Assembly (NCBI GenBank): GCA_014529385.2
Contig: CM043953.1
Coordinates: 69,606,372-69,670,371 of the forward strand
Direction: 5' to 3'
Length of the DNA stretch: 64,000 nucleotides
From: Adiantum capillus-veneris
Taxonomy: Eukaryota > Streptophyta > Polypodiopsida > Polypodiales > Pteridaceae
The number at the start of each line of letters is the position of its first letter. Positions within the stretch are counted from its first letter, which is position 1. Under the pieces are notes generated by a model that worked only from the letters and a program-made list of their open reading frames with translations, had not been told where the DNA came from and did not search any database. Shown here one piece after another: positions 1-10,259 of the stretch. A program made the translations under genes and the position numbers.

Positions 1-233
1 GAAAAACGCAAGGCAGAGGAGAGGGCAGGTGGTGGCGATGAGGCAGAGGGAGGGAAGGCGCTAGTAGAGGGTGCAGAAGATCATGCAGATCCACAAAACG
101 CTAGGGCTGAAGCAAAAAACGTTGGTCCCAAAAAAAAACACTGGTAGAGAGGGAAATCCTTCGCGATGAAAAGCTCTCAAGAGTCCTCCTAGGTGTAGGC
201 GATGGCAGATCTAAGCCTAGAGCTCTGATACCA
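1..233 (-). mobile_element. Internal 5' end of a minus-strand Ty1/copia element, with primer binding site
   Basis: The 13 bases at 221-233 read TGGTATCAGAGCT on the minus strand, the usual copia primer binding site complementary to the 3' end of initiator tRNA-Met. It directly abuts an LTR that starts at 234. The body of the element (gag-pol) must therefore run leftwards out of the window; bases 1-220 would be its leader and the start of the gag region. No protein domain can be recognised in this short piece. Confidence 0.7.
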
Positions 234-255
234 TGTGAGAGTGAGCAGCAGAAGG

Positions 256-336
<81 letters not shown>

Positions 337-708
337 GATGGACACACAAGAGACAGATGGAAAAGACTAGCAAGCTGCAATAACTCCAGATGGCAAAAAC
401 TGCTTTGTACAAGATATGAATGGGAGAGTGTATCCCCCCTCTCCTATATAGAGGAGAATAGGGAGTAGGTAGGGTAGACTAGAAGCCCCAACGACCATGC
501 ACAAAAAACCCATAAATGAGGAACAAATGGAAAAGGACCACAATAGGTTCGCGGCCGGGCAAAGTGCTGAGAAAAACCCTAAAATGTGCCTGAAGATCCC
601 TGTCCAACAGGTGTACGGGTGGCCAACCCACAACCAAGGGCCAATGCACGTGATGTGTGTGAAGCCTGTAGGCAGGGTGCGAAGCATTTGGAGATGAAGA
701 ATCTAACA
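234..708 (-). repeat. 5' LTR of the minus-strand copia element
   Basis: On the minus strand the 475-bp block starts TGTTAGATTC and ends CACTCTCACA, directly followed by the tRNA-Met primer site, so both ends fit TG...CA. A TATA-like CTATATAGG lies near 446-454 (minus sense), about 50 bp downstream of a CT-rich stretch, as expected for an LTR promoter. A (GA)n tract (258-332) lies inside the LTR. The outer boundary is inferred from the CTAACA end; the partner LTR is outside the window, so it cannot be confirmed. Confidence 0.6.
258..332. repeat. (GA)n microsatellite
   Basis: About 37 uninterrupted GA units within the copia LTR. Apparent Ser-Leu or Arg-Glu reading frames over it are artefacts of the dinucleotide repeat. 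Confidence 0.95.
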
Positions 709-834
709 ACTAATGCCAGAGGTTTTGGGATATCTATTTGCTAATATTCTCATTTTGGAGGGTCACTTTGAAGGACCAGATTGAGCGCTTGTGGATTGCC
801 AAAAAAGATTCCACGGTGTTGTCTACTATAGAAG
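709..834. repeat. Direct repeat, first copy (second at 1471-1600)
   Basis: This ~126-bp segment, beginning ACTAATGCCAGAGGTTTTGG and ending GAAGTCT, recurs at 1471-1600 with roughly 90% identity. Each copy follows a sequence ending CTAACA. The two could be terminal repeats of a small retroelement or two copies of a copia internal region; I could not identify a protein product in any frame. The copies diverge abruptly at 835 and 1601. Confidence 0.6.
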
Positions 835-1470
835 TCTTGGGCGTTATTGCATCTGCATCATAACCCAGCGTTTTGCAGATTCACCGCGACGGAACATCAA
901 GAACAATCAGCATTTTCAGTTTTCTTCCATAGACACCACAGATCAAGTTCTGAACCTCGCAGATCTCACCTTCTGGTAGCAGTTCCTCGCCGCACGGTCA
1001 GTTTCTGCAAGGTTTACAATTTCAGCCTGAAAAACGCAGATTTCAGCATGTGCGTTTTCAGCGCGTCGTCGTCGCATCGACATAGAGTCAGAATTCAGCA
1101 GATAAAGATTTGCAGATTTCAGCCTTTAGCAGCTTTTGATTTCAGCCCGTCTCGTCGTCGACGACATCGTCGGCAAGTCCAAGCATTGTAGAGATTTGTG
1201 CAATCATAAGTAGACCGCTCTCGCCATAGAGAGTGGGGCCTTCGGAGGAGGGTTTTACAATGTCTCTGGTGTCGTATCTCTCTTCTCTCTCTATCTCTCA
1301 GTCTCATACACTTGCATGCATAGTGTCCATTCACTTTGTTATGATCATTGCACTCTCTCATTAAGAACGGAAGGCTCTCCCTTCTATAAGAACAAAAGGA
1401 ACCTTGAGCACAGTTCGTAGCACTCATCTTGAGCAGAGCGCAAACATTCATTCCGCTGCACCTAACATTG
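835..1470. other. LTR-like non-coding segment between two direct repeats
   Basis: A 636-bp block that starts TGGGCG and ends near CACCTAACA before the second direct repeat. It is rich in TTTCAGC and CTCTCT motifs typical of LTR leader sequence, with no credible ORF. It may be a solo LTR or the internal part of a miniature retroelement; neither reading is proven. Confidence 0.3.
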
Positions 1471-1600
1471 GATGACTAATGCTAGAGGTTTTGGGATATC
1501 TATTTGCCAATATTCTCGTTTCGGGGAGTCACTTCGAAGGACCAGATTGAGAGGTTTTGTTTTGGATTGCCAAAAAAGATTCCACGGTATTGTCTACAAC
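1471..1600. repeat. Direct repeat, second copy
   Basis: Second copy of the ~130-bp repeat at 709-834, with several scattered substitutions and a few inserted bases (for example TTTTGTTTTGGATTGCC against GCTTGTGGATTGCC). It is followed by unrelated sequence to about 1845. Confidence 0.6.
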
Positions 1601-1845
1601 AGAAGTCTGACTCCATTCAGAGACTTATGGGACATGCCAAGCAAGGTTTTGGTATGCATGCTGGCTCATTGACCTATCGTACATAGAAGTGTCCATCTCA
1701 ACATGGCAAGAGTCTTCTAGGGAACCGAATGAACGTTCATCAAAGGATTTCGGAGAAGTAAGAAAATCAGATGATAGTACATCTAAGGGTACCGACGAAG
1801 CAGGGAAATCTATTGATGATCTATCAGAGAATACTGACGATTTAG

Positions 1846-2050
1846 TGATGTGTGAACGCACTTAGGACCGTCGGGATATTTTTTCCCTAACTAGGAGGTT
1901 TTTTCTCCGTGCATTGTATATACGCCCATCACTCTAGGGCTATCTTATCTTTCCATTGCACGTTAAGTAATACTACTCTCTGTTGTGTACCTTGAGCTTC
2001 TTTCGTCTTCTCCAAGCTGTGTGCATTTTCCTGCAACCCTATTTCCAACA
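1846..2050 (+). repeat. Degenerate 5' LTR end of a plus-strand copia element
   Basis: Sequence ending TTTCCAACA lies immediately before a primer binding site (2053-2064, TGGTATCAGAGT), so 2050 is the 3' edge of a 5' LTR. Inside is a TATA-like GTATATACG near 1917 followed by a T/C-rich leader. The left boundary, set at a TGATGTGTG, is a guess. Confidence 0.5.
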
Positions 2051-2052
2051 AT

Positions 2053-2064
2053 TGGTATCAGAGT
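2053..2064 (+). other. Primer binding site (tRNA-Met type) of the decayed copia element
   Basis: TGGTATCAGAGT, two bases after the LTR end CAACA. It matches the initiator tRNA-Met primer site used by most plant copia elements, with one change at the last base. Confidence 0.75.
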
Positions 2065-2414
2065 AGATTGCGTCCTCTCGGACTTAGTCACCTGCATCAC
2101 CAACACACTCATGCTCACTTTCTCCGATTTCAGTGAGCTTTGGTCAGCGTCAGCATGTTGACAAATACTTGGGGCAAGCTCGTAGAGCTTGGTCTACTCA
2201 GAATTTTCATACGGGCTTATTTCGACCTCCGTTTCCACTACAGATAGTATTGCACAGACAAATTCTTCCTTTTGTGCATAATTTTTTTCAGTGCCGTTTT
2301 TTGCATAACAGGTCCCTTACAGTCTGCTTTGGGGTGTGCTACAGCACGCGTTAGTCCCACTTTGTTTCTCCTCTTTTCGTCGGGAAGTTTTCACATCAGG
2401 TGCAGACATTCGTC

Positions 2415-3600
2415 ATGGCTGACAACAATACAGATGTGTTCAAGATGTTTGCTGCTAAGGATAGATTGGATGGGGACAATTGTGTCAAAGGCCGTTTGGA
2501 ATCTTGTGCAATTATGTGAAGGGCATTGATGTACGTCATGGTTCTGTGGATACAGAAGACTGTCGAGGATTTGATTGCATTATCTGTGAAGCGCAATATT
2601 ACTCCTTACATTCGTTCAACTAAATCTGCAAAACATGCTTGAGATATTATGGCTGGTCTTTATGCAAGTTGCAATGAGGCTAAAATTGCATTGTTGCATA
2701 AAGAGCTGGAGTCGAAGATTATGCATGTAATGAGCAACTTATTTCTACAAGCGAAGTCATTTCTGACAGTTCACTTGTGCAAACTGTTCTTGATGCTTTG
2801 CCAGATTCTTACCAGACTTTTGCTAGTACTTGGAGACTTATGACCCAAGGAGATCGTGAAGTTGTCAATTTTGAAACATTATGTACATTGATGTTGTAAG
2901 AGTTACTTTCAAGAAAAAACAGGGCTAAACAACGTGCAATTGAACAGGCCTTTATTGTTGCTCATAGAAAAAGTGGTAATAGTAATGTAGCCACTTCTCA
3001 TGGTTCTTCTGCGAGTGGAAAGGTACTTGTTCCTAATGCTTCTGTTGGCAGCACTTTGTCTGGGAATTCTGGTGAAAAGGGCAAAAAGATGTGTTGCCAT
3101 TAATGTAAAGCTAATGATCATTTGATCAAGCAGTCTCCGAAATTGAAGGCAAAAGAGGCTAAGAAGGAAGAGGTTGATTCCACTACAAGTGCCGCTATTG
3201 TATAGTCTTCTGTGAAAGGAGATTGTGATGCTGATGTAGATGCAGAATGGGCTTTTAGTGCAGAGTGCACTTATGATCCTTCTGTCTATGATGCATGTAT
3301 GTGAGTTGCTGCAAATGCTCATGTGTGGTATTCTGACAGTGGTGCTACCTTTCATCGTGACTTGTTCACCTCTCTTGAGGATGTCCCTCACAGGAATACA
3401 ATCACTTGTGCAAACAATGCCTTTTATCCGATCAAGGGAGTTGGAAAGATTGTGTTGACTGTTGCAAATGGCAGCTCTTTCACACTTGTCGATGCACTTT
3501 ATGTACCTCGGATAAAATAGAACCTTTTGTTTGTATCTGCACTTGCTAGACTTGGTCTTGTTGTCAAATTTGTGGATGACAGATCTGATGCTTTTGGACG
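2415..3600 (+). pseudogene. Decayed Ty1/copia gag-protease
   Basis: From an ATG at 2415 the reading begins MADNNTDVFKMFAAKDRLDG, a typical copia Gag start, then continues in pieces through a Gag helical region (AKHA.DIMAGLYASCNEAKI, about 2630-2700) and a zinc-knuckle remnant (CCH.CKANDH, near 3090) with a stop inside it. An aspartic protease signature WYSDSGATFH (Asp-Ser-Gly) lies at about 3327-3356, followed by the usual DALYVPRIK...NLLFVSALARLG stretch. At least six stops and several frameshifts break it, and homology ends near 3600, before the integrase. Gag packages the element RNA and the protease processes the polyprotein; this copy cannot do either. Confidence 0.8.
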
Positions 3601-4358
3601 GAGAGACTCGGAGGAAGTTGGACCCTCAAGAGTTGTACTTCGAAATTTGCGAAGAGCAATAATAAAGAAATACTGAAAGGGGCGCGAGTTTTTGGGGCCA
3701 ATGGGTAAAGCTAGCATTTAAGAGGGGCTTAAAAGAAATTTCGGGATTTGAATGCAGTTAATAACTTAATGGTATGGCCATTATCTCTGAGCTCATGGCA
3801 ATACGTGTCATCTTTAGAGGATTCCACTTAGAATTGTTATGGAGAAGATCTACGAGTGATTACTTTGTTTAGTACTTCACCTCTCTTGTTTTTAGCTTTA
3901 TAGTGAATCATTTCTGAAGTCAAATGTTTCCCCTAATGTGAGGTTTACTGAAGCTAACGGAGCTGAAGAGACATTTGGGATTTGAATGCAGGCTTACAAG
4001 TTGAATCTCTGATGGCATAGCCACTCGGAGAGCATATCTGCAAAGCGTTTGTTGCATGGAAGCCATGAGATGTTAAGTTTGAGCCCTACTGCCAAATACC
4101 TTGTGGTCTCAAAGACATGTCGAGGGTTCAAATGTGGCCTTGGAGGTGGAAAGACCAACGGCATGACCGCTTAGGCAATGGTCACGCAATGCATAGTTAT
4201 CTGTTACTTTTTGAAATAATTGTACCTCATGCATGGTCATACGTGCACCAATTATTTTTCTTATATGCAACTATGCAAGACCTTTTGTAACTATGCCGGT
4301 TTTAGCATAGTTTCATCTTTAACATCTTACTGATAACTATGCTCTGCATGACCACATC

Positions 4359-4360
<2 letters not shown>
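3601..4360. other. Non-coding stretch with an imperfect direct repeat
   Basis: No gene is visible. Two related segments share GGGATTTGAATGCAG and a following TGG(T/C)AT(G/A)GCCA context: about 3743-3785 and 3967-4025. Probably further retroelement debris. Confidence 0.5.

Positions 4361-4418
<58 letters not shown>
4361..4418. repeat. (GA)n microsatellite just downstream of the kinase stop codon
   Basis: 29 uninterrupted GA units, ending 4 bp from the stop codon of the minus-strand lectin kinase gene. If transcription reads through, the mRNA 3' UTR would carry a (UC)n tract. Confidence 0.95.
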
Positions 4419-4420
<2 letters not shown>

Positions 4421-4422
4421 AT

Positions 4423-6573
4423 TCACCATGGGCAAAAAATAGCTGGAGACATATAGCCAAGAGATGTTGGAGATAATTGGCCAACAGGTGGGTTGGAAAT
4501 CCCATTTACATAGGGAGATATTGGCACACTCCATTTGTTATCCAAATACAAAGCCTCTGATGCAGACCGCCAGCTCTGGCTTCGTAAAGATGGCCCTATT
4601 GCAGGTAGAGGCTGTATCCACAAAAAAGTTTCTCCCTGAAGAGCTTGGCATACTTGCCTCATTGTCGGCCGCAACTTGGGAGATGGGTTTACACACATCA
4701 GCGCCAGATGTAGCACTCGTCTCCACTGACTCCTCTCCAAGTCTGACATGTCGATGGTTATTGTGGGGTCAAGAGCATCCATGAGTTGATTGCCCCTGTA
4801 AAGAATCCATATCCAATCAACGAGTCGCATTCCTTCGGATTCCAGTCCACAGCTAGCCGATTCAAGCATCGCCGGACGGCCACATGCGACTACAAGCACA
4901 AGCACACCATAGCTATATACATCAGCTTTGTCAGTAGCTTTGTTGCTGAATACGACCTCCGGAGCAACGTATCCAGGGGACCCTGCTGCGGTCATGGTTA
5001 CGGAATGTTCATCGTGGCGAATGAGACGAGCAAGGCCAAAGTCACCGAGCATGGGCAAAAAGTCTTCTGTCAACAAGACATTAGCTGCCTTGACATCTCT
5101 GTGTAGCACACGATCTACCACATGTTTATGCAAATACTCTAATGCAGAAGCCACCCCCAGAAGAATGTCTAACCTTACCTTGCTTGAGAGGGTTCCTTTA
5201 TCCTTACCATACAGGTGGTGATTTAGGCTCCCTCTTCTCATGTATTCATAGACTAAAAGTGCCTCACCCTCATCGATGTAGCACCATCCGAGCAATGGCA
5301 GCAGGTTTTTGTGTCGAAGATTGCTGATGATATGTATTTCTGTGGAGAAATCTAGCTCTTTCCTGCATCCCTCCTTCAACCTCTTAATGGCTACTGTTTG
5401 TCCATTCACTAGTGTGGCTTTGTATACCATGCTGAAAGTGCCTTCACCGATCTTGTTACTTGAAGCGAAATTGTCAGAAGCCAGCACTAGCTCTTCATAA
5501 CTATATTCCATCAAGGTGGACTGGCACACAAGCTTCTCGATAAAGGCACGACTACTGCTTGCAATCTGAGGAAAATGCCCTTGATTGTGCACAGTAATAA
5601 GGCCTTTTCTCTTCTTGATTGCTCTGGGAATGTGGTAAAGCAAGACAAAACATATGCAAAGGAACACAGCACCCGACAGCGTTACAACCAAGGGTATGAG
5701 AAGCTTGTTTCCGCTGCTTGTAGGGGGGTATGTCGTGAGATTCCATGCATAGAGGACATGGCCCTCCATGCTATCGTCGCTTGCATTGCTAGAAGCTGAG
5801 AAACCTACATACATGTAATCCTGGAAGACATCAGATAGGTTGTACTTGAGACTAAGGCAAGGCGAAGAAGGTTGCGGTGCGGAGCTTGAGTTCGTCATCC
5901 ACACCTGGATAAGGCTTGCTGATGCATTGTATTCAATCCAAACCTGAAAAGTGAGGTTGTTGTAGAGGCAGAGTTCAGGGTTGGATGAATTAGGATTTGA
6001 GTCCACATATTTGATCGATTTAAGAGAATTGATATCAATCCCAATATGCGAGCCGCTTGGATCTGCAAACTCTTCAGATATATGTGTGTCAAACTCCACC
6101 GCAAAGAACCGATAGCTGTATGTTGCGTTGGGCCTAACAAGGCCCAAGTACCTACCATAGCTCCTCTCAGGAGCTTTGTCATAGTCTGCAATGAAGAAGG
6201 CCATGCCACTTCCGCAATTTGGGTAAGGATTGGTGGTGATGATCTGGAAGGTAAAGGAGCTCTTGAAGGAGATCATCCCATAATCAGCATATTTGAACTG
6301 GACCTTATCTTTGTAGATGATTTTGCCAATGTTGCTGACGGCTCTTGTTTGGGACTCTCTCGGGTCTGGATTGAGCCAGACGGAGTCATCAGCATAACTT
6401 ACATCCTGGCCATGATACCAGTCATCCTCTGGCACAGATTTGATGGACTCATAGCTTGCAAAGGTAGGGGCTGTGATTAACCTTAACCCCTCCTCTGCAT
6501 GCAGAAATTTGCAATAAAGGAGGAGCAGATTGATGAGAAGCACTTGGAGGGGGTTAATTATGCGCCCAAGCAT
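4423..6573 (-). CDS. L-type lectin receptor-like serine/threonine kinase
   Basis: A single-exon, 716-residue type I membrane kinase. I start at the ATG at 6571-6573; the frame opens 10 codons earlier but without another ATG, and this start gives a clean signal peptide (about 1-26, core LLINLLLLYC). A legume-lectin domain follows (about 30-280), then a membrane helix (about 292-313) and a basic cytoplasmic stop. The kinase domain (about 375-650) has the glycine loop GEGTFSMV (376-383), Lys397 in VAIK, Glu412, HRDVKAANVLL (catalytic Asp493), DFG (Asp511) and APE (537-539), so it should be active. It is an RD kinase with activation loop MTAAGSPGYVAPE. The family senses extracellular signals at the plasma membrane in defence and development. 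In the lectin domain several sugar and calcium ligands are replaced (see findings). The only clearly intact host gene here. Confidence 0.93.
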   Translation of the reverse strand: MLGRIINPLQVLLINLLLLYCKFLHAEEGLRLITAPTFASYESIKSVPEDDWYHGQDVSYADDSVWLNPDPRESQTRAVSNIGKIIYKDKVQFKYADYGMISFKSSFTFQIITTNPYPNCGSGMAFFIADYDKAPERSYGRYLGLVRPNATYSYRFFAVEFDTHISEEFADPSGSHIGIDINSLKSIKYVDSNPNSSNPELCLYNNLTFQVWIEYNASASLIQVWMTNSSSAPQPSSPCLSLKYNLSDVFQDYMYVGFSASSNASDDSMEGHVLYAWNLTTYPPTSSGNKLLIPLVVTLSGAVFLCICFVLLYHIPRAIKKRKGLITVHNQGHFPQIASSSRAFIEKLVCQSTLMEYSYEELVLASDNFASSNKIGEGTFSMVYKATLVNGQTVAIKRLKEGCRKELDFSTEIHIISNLRHKNLLPLLGWCYIDEGEALLVYEYMRRGSLNHHLYGKDKGTLSSKVRLDILLGVASALEYLHKHVVDRVLHRDVKAANVLLTEDFLPMLGDFGLARLIRHDEHSVTMTAAGSPGYVAPEVVFSNKATDKADVYSYGVLVLVVACGRPAMLESASCGLESEGMRLVDWIWILYRGNQLMDALDPTITIDMSDLERSQWRRVLHLALMCVNPSPKLRPTMRQVCQALQGETFLWIQPLPAIGPSLRSQSWRSASEALYLDNKWSVPISPYVNGISNPPVGQLSPTSLGYMSPAIFCPW

Positions 6574-6960
6574 AATGAGAGCAGTATTTAAAGCCCAAAC
6601 CAAAGCTTAATTTCTGAGAAAGAAGCTAATCAATGGTTATACATAGCAGGGGGATTGAACTCTACATGGAGTGTACAAAAGCATTGCAACAGAGAAAATT
6701 CGGAGAAGGGCACCTAATTAGCATTTAGGATACCCTTAATAACGTAGATTAATAGAGTATAGTTTTAATAAGGGTTGTTGTGGGCTGCTGCAGGTTGCTG
6801 TAGGATTGAAAAGGAGGAGGTTGAGAAATGTGGGGATGTACTGTTGTAAGTCAATCCTCAATAGGAACAGTGGTGAAGGGTACCTGGGGCATCACCATCA
6901 GGAAACATGGCCCTGCTCACAAGTAAAATACTAGTGTCAAGGAGGACATCATCTTATACG
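6574..6960 (-). promoter_or_regulatory. Upstream region of the lectin kinase gene
   Basis: A TTTAAATA-like box (6584-6591, minus sense) lies only about 11 bp before the proposed start codon, too close for a normal TATA box serving that ATG; another A/T-rich GTATAACC lies at about 6636-6643. The true transcription start may use the farther box. No ORF or other gene is visible up to 6960. Confidence 0.35.
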
Positions 6961-7033
6961 TTCACAATCTAGGCCAGCATGCCCCCCTCTCCCTCCCTAC
7001 TTTATGAACCGCGCTTCCAATTTTTGCTAGTTT

Positions 7034-7233
7034 TAAGAGGCCTTTCGCACAAGCGGGGATTAACCCTTGCTTCGTGAGCTCAACAAACACTGCCAATGGG
7101 GTTGTAACTCTGTCGATTTTGGCTAAGTTACAAACTGCTCTCTCTATCCCTGCCACTCTTCAAGCAAATGAACCTGCAAAGTCACTACTGACATCAGCTC
7201 AACGTTGCCAACAGACGTGCGAAAGGCCTCTTA
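7034..7233. repeat. 200-bp segment bounded by a perfect 17-bp inverted repeat
   Basis: TAAGAGGCCTTTCGCAC at 7034-7050 is the exact reverse complement of 7217-7233. This is the size and layout of a small foldback or MITE-like element. No clear target duplication is visible outside the arms. Confidence 0.45.
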
Positions 7234-7239
7234 CTTTCT

Positions 7240-7480
7240 TTTTCCTAAGGCCTTCAACGTCCTCTCGGGTGGGGCAGGGGGAGGGCCTCGCTTATATCTC
7301 ACACGGGCATATGAGGAGATGGGATTTGTGTTGGGATGATTGAGCACCATAGGTCTCGGGCTTCAGTGGACAATGCAAACTGGAGTTTACTTCGGGCCTA
7401 TCTCCGCCACCTCCCTCGCAGGATTGAACCCACAACCTAGGATATGAGAGCCATGTGGCCTAACAACCTCGCCCGCGCAC
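7240..7480 (-). mobile_element. Possible tRNA-derived SINE
   Basis: On the minus strand from about 7478 the sequence GGCGAGGTTGTTAGGCCACA resembles a pol III A box region, and GTGGGTTCAATCCTGC (about 7411-7426) resembles a B box (GGTTCRANTCC type). Body sequence follows to about 7240. The arrangement looks like a plant SINE head derived from a tRNA gene. A/T tail and flanking duplication could not be defined, so the limits are rough. Confidence 0.4.
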
Positions 7481-7490
7481 GTCACCTGTG

Positions 7491-7544
7491 AAGTGTAGAT
7501 GTTTCCATGGAGTTTGGAAGTGTAGATGTTTCCATGGAGTTTGG
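7491..7544. repeat. 27-bp perfect tandem duplication
   Basis: AAGTGTAGATGTTTCCATGG plus AGTTTGG occurs twice in direct succession (7491-7517, 7518-7544) without a mismatch, so it is probably recent. Confidence 0.9.
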
Positions 7545-7568
7545 ACGTGCAAAAGTATCGGAGCGAGA

Positions 7569-7635
7569 AAAAGTAAACTTGGGTATTTTTGTAAACTGAG
7601 TACTCGAGTTTACAAAAACATCCGAGTTTACTTTT
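7569..7635. repeat. Near-perfect 29-bp stem hairpin
   Basis: Bases 7569-7597 pair with 7607-7635 with three mismatches and a 9-base loop. Both arms contain AGTAAAC/GTTTACT and a T5/A5 run. It may be a MITE remnant or simple foldback. Confidence 0.8.
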
Positions 7636-7839
7636 GCGACAAAATTTACGATGTGCGCCTAATGCCAGGGCCCAAAATTGATGGGAGCCTTTGATCCCAT
7701 CTCCCATACCGGTGTTAAATATAGCTAAGCGGGGGAGGGCCCCAAAACTCTCTTGTTTTCTTGAGCGAATCCATTTTTGCCACATCCTCTCAATACTTCT
7801 GTGACACACACTCTTGCAAGCAAATTGAACTTAGCCTAA

Positions 7840-8867
7840 AGCCCTTAATTGAAGAGAGAGTTGTACAAACTAAGAAGAATAAAAGATGCCTAGTCATATG
7901 AGACTCTTAAATGGAGTATTTTACAAAGTAAAACAAGGTGACCCACATAAGGCTATTGACAATAATTTCCTGATAAAAAAACTTCTTTGAGAAAAATAGA
8001 AAGTGACACTTTTATTTTTTTAACATGTAGTGTCGCAATACAGTATTATGTTGTTTTGAAAAAAAAAGTATAACAATGAACTATTTACATAAGACTATGG
8101 AATGTAGGGACCATTCATTTAGAAGAAAATTTCAACTGCCACATGAAAAGGTAGGTCCAATCACTGTAACAAATAACAAGGCAAAGGTTCACGACTTCAC
8201 ATTGGCATTCTAAAAGCATAAAATGAAAAAAGAAGTCGAAGTAATGCAAGGCTATGAAGTGAAGGGACCTTTTGACAAACTAAAAAAAGGTGAATTCTCC
8301 CGGTGGCCTGCTTAGATAAGGAAACGACGTAGATAATTGCTAGCTGAGAGCTTGAGGATTTAAAAAGTTAACAAAAAAAAATTAGGATGCTACAATAATT
8401 TGCGGGGAAACAATCTGTTGGGGGAGGATGAATGCCCTCGGCACGCTTTACAACGGAGAGAGTTAGAAGCCTTGCTGTAACTCTCTTCTTCCGTCTAGCC
8501 AAAATCTTTTTTTTTTTTTTTTTTTGGGCAAAACTCACAATGGTGAGTGAATTATATTGACTACCACAACAATTTACATTTGTGCCATGTTCATGCCGAG
8601 CCATAACAACTGAGAGTCAGTTAAAGCGATGTTAATTAATTTGTTCCATTCAACAAAGTTCTTGTATTTTCCAATGGCCAGGATCGCCTCCCTGCTTTCT
8701 TCGTCTAACCAAAATCTTCTCAACGTGGTTGTGTGTCCGAGGAGTGAGACATACAAGCCCATTGTTGTATTTAGTAGTCTCCTACCACAATTGACTATTT
8801 GTGAACCAAATATTCCATCATCCTTCTCATTGCCTAATAAACAATATTATGTTATGGACCTGCATAA

Positions 8868-8919
<52 letters not shown>

Positions 8920-10040
8920 TCTTAATGCATTATGCTCTCAAAGATTTATGGATCAAGTAATTGAGAGATTTTCTTTTTCTTATGTTCTTTTTAATTGAGT
9001 ATCTCTTTAACTAAAAGGTGTAATAAAAATGGCCTATGAACTTTGAGAATAACGGAATTAGGAGAATTAAAGAGAGCATTTTGTGAAACTACTTTGAGAA
9101 CATAGAGGGTGAACTTATTTAGCGGTAGCAATTTAATCATAATACTTAGTTAACTTGACATGAACAATACTTTTGCAAAAGAGAGAGTTTAGAGAACTTG
9201 ACAACATTTGAGGACCAGCTTTCTGCGGAGCCGGTCCCCCCTCCAATAGGCTTCTGTATTATAGATTCTCCCATCAAGAGAGACTTGGTACAATACAATC
9301 TTTGTGTTCCTTGTGACCTAGGTGATGCAATGAAGATGGAAAGCTTCATGCATCACGGGCATAACATAGACTTTGTAAAAAGCATTAACTATCCCCAACC
9401 TCAGTCCCAAGGCCTCAAACACCTTCATTGGTGGAGAGAGCTAGCGGGGAATGAGGGTAGGGAAGAGGAAGAAGAAACATTCATAGGAGAAAGAATTAGT
9501 TCTTCACTTATCATCACTCTTCTTGCTAGCATACACAATAGCATAGTAATGAAGATGGAGAAGATGGCAAGCTTGGAGCTCTTGCACTTTGCACTTCACA
9601 CAATGAGTGTGTGTTTGTGTGTGTGTGTGGGAGAGTTTCTTGCAAACTTTTGGTAGCTAGCCTTGCTCTTTTACATATTATCTCTCATTTGGACCCCTTT
9701 ACCATTGGCCCCGTGTTGAGATAGACCCGTAAGCACATGTCTATATTCTAACCCTTGTTCTCGTCTATTCTCTCACATTAAATGATTAGTTTAATATGAG
9801 AAAATCATTTGGGTTGGTTAGATACTAGATTTTATGACATTACCTCTCTCTTGAAATCATAGTCGTCCTCGATTATGAGGTAGAAGAGATAAAGCCTTAG
9901 TCATTAATCAATATTTCTTAGCGGGTAGAGGATCCCTTTTCACCCTATGACATCATTCCAAGATGGATGACTAATCCATTTGGCCCTTAGGAGACATAGC
10001 TGCCGCAAGCATGTCTGCTCTTTAGTCGATTTCACTTTGA
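7840..10040. other. Non-coding region with a poly-T run and a (CT)n tract
   Basis: No coding region can be supported. It contains a T19 run (8507-8525), a (CT)n tract (8872-8914) and two related short segments ending GTCTA(G/A)CCAAAATCTT near 8494 and 8703-8720. A short (GT)n occurs at about 9608-9628. Confidence 0.6.
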
Positions 10041-10259
10041 GGTTCAGGCAGAGGGCAGACTCAATCGACAAGTGTCAAAGTCACCTCTTGTGACGGAGTG
10101 TATTTTTCAACGGATCCGGGTTGTAGCCACAGCTACCCGGAAGTGGATCATTGACCTAGAGTCAGCAGCGATAGAGAATGACTCGAGGATCCGGGCTTAT
10201 GGAGCGCGACCCTGGCACAGTTGAGGAGAGTGATAGTGGCATGATCCTTTTGATTCTCC

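Noticed and set aside
101-468. Open frames rich in Ser-Leu or Arg-Glu over the (GA)n tract
   Set aside because: Dinucleotide repeats are open in several frames by nature; there is no domain outside the repeat. The same applies to the frames over (GA)n/(TC)n at 4.4, 8.9, 13.7, 22.7, 29.7, 34.6 and 50.3 kb.
4464-6480. Plus-strand frames opposite the lectin kinase gene
   Set aside because: Antisense shadows of a well-supported 716-residue kinase; no homology of their own.
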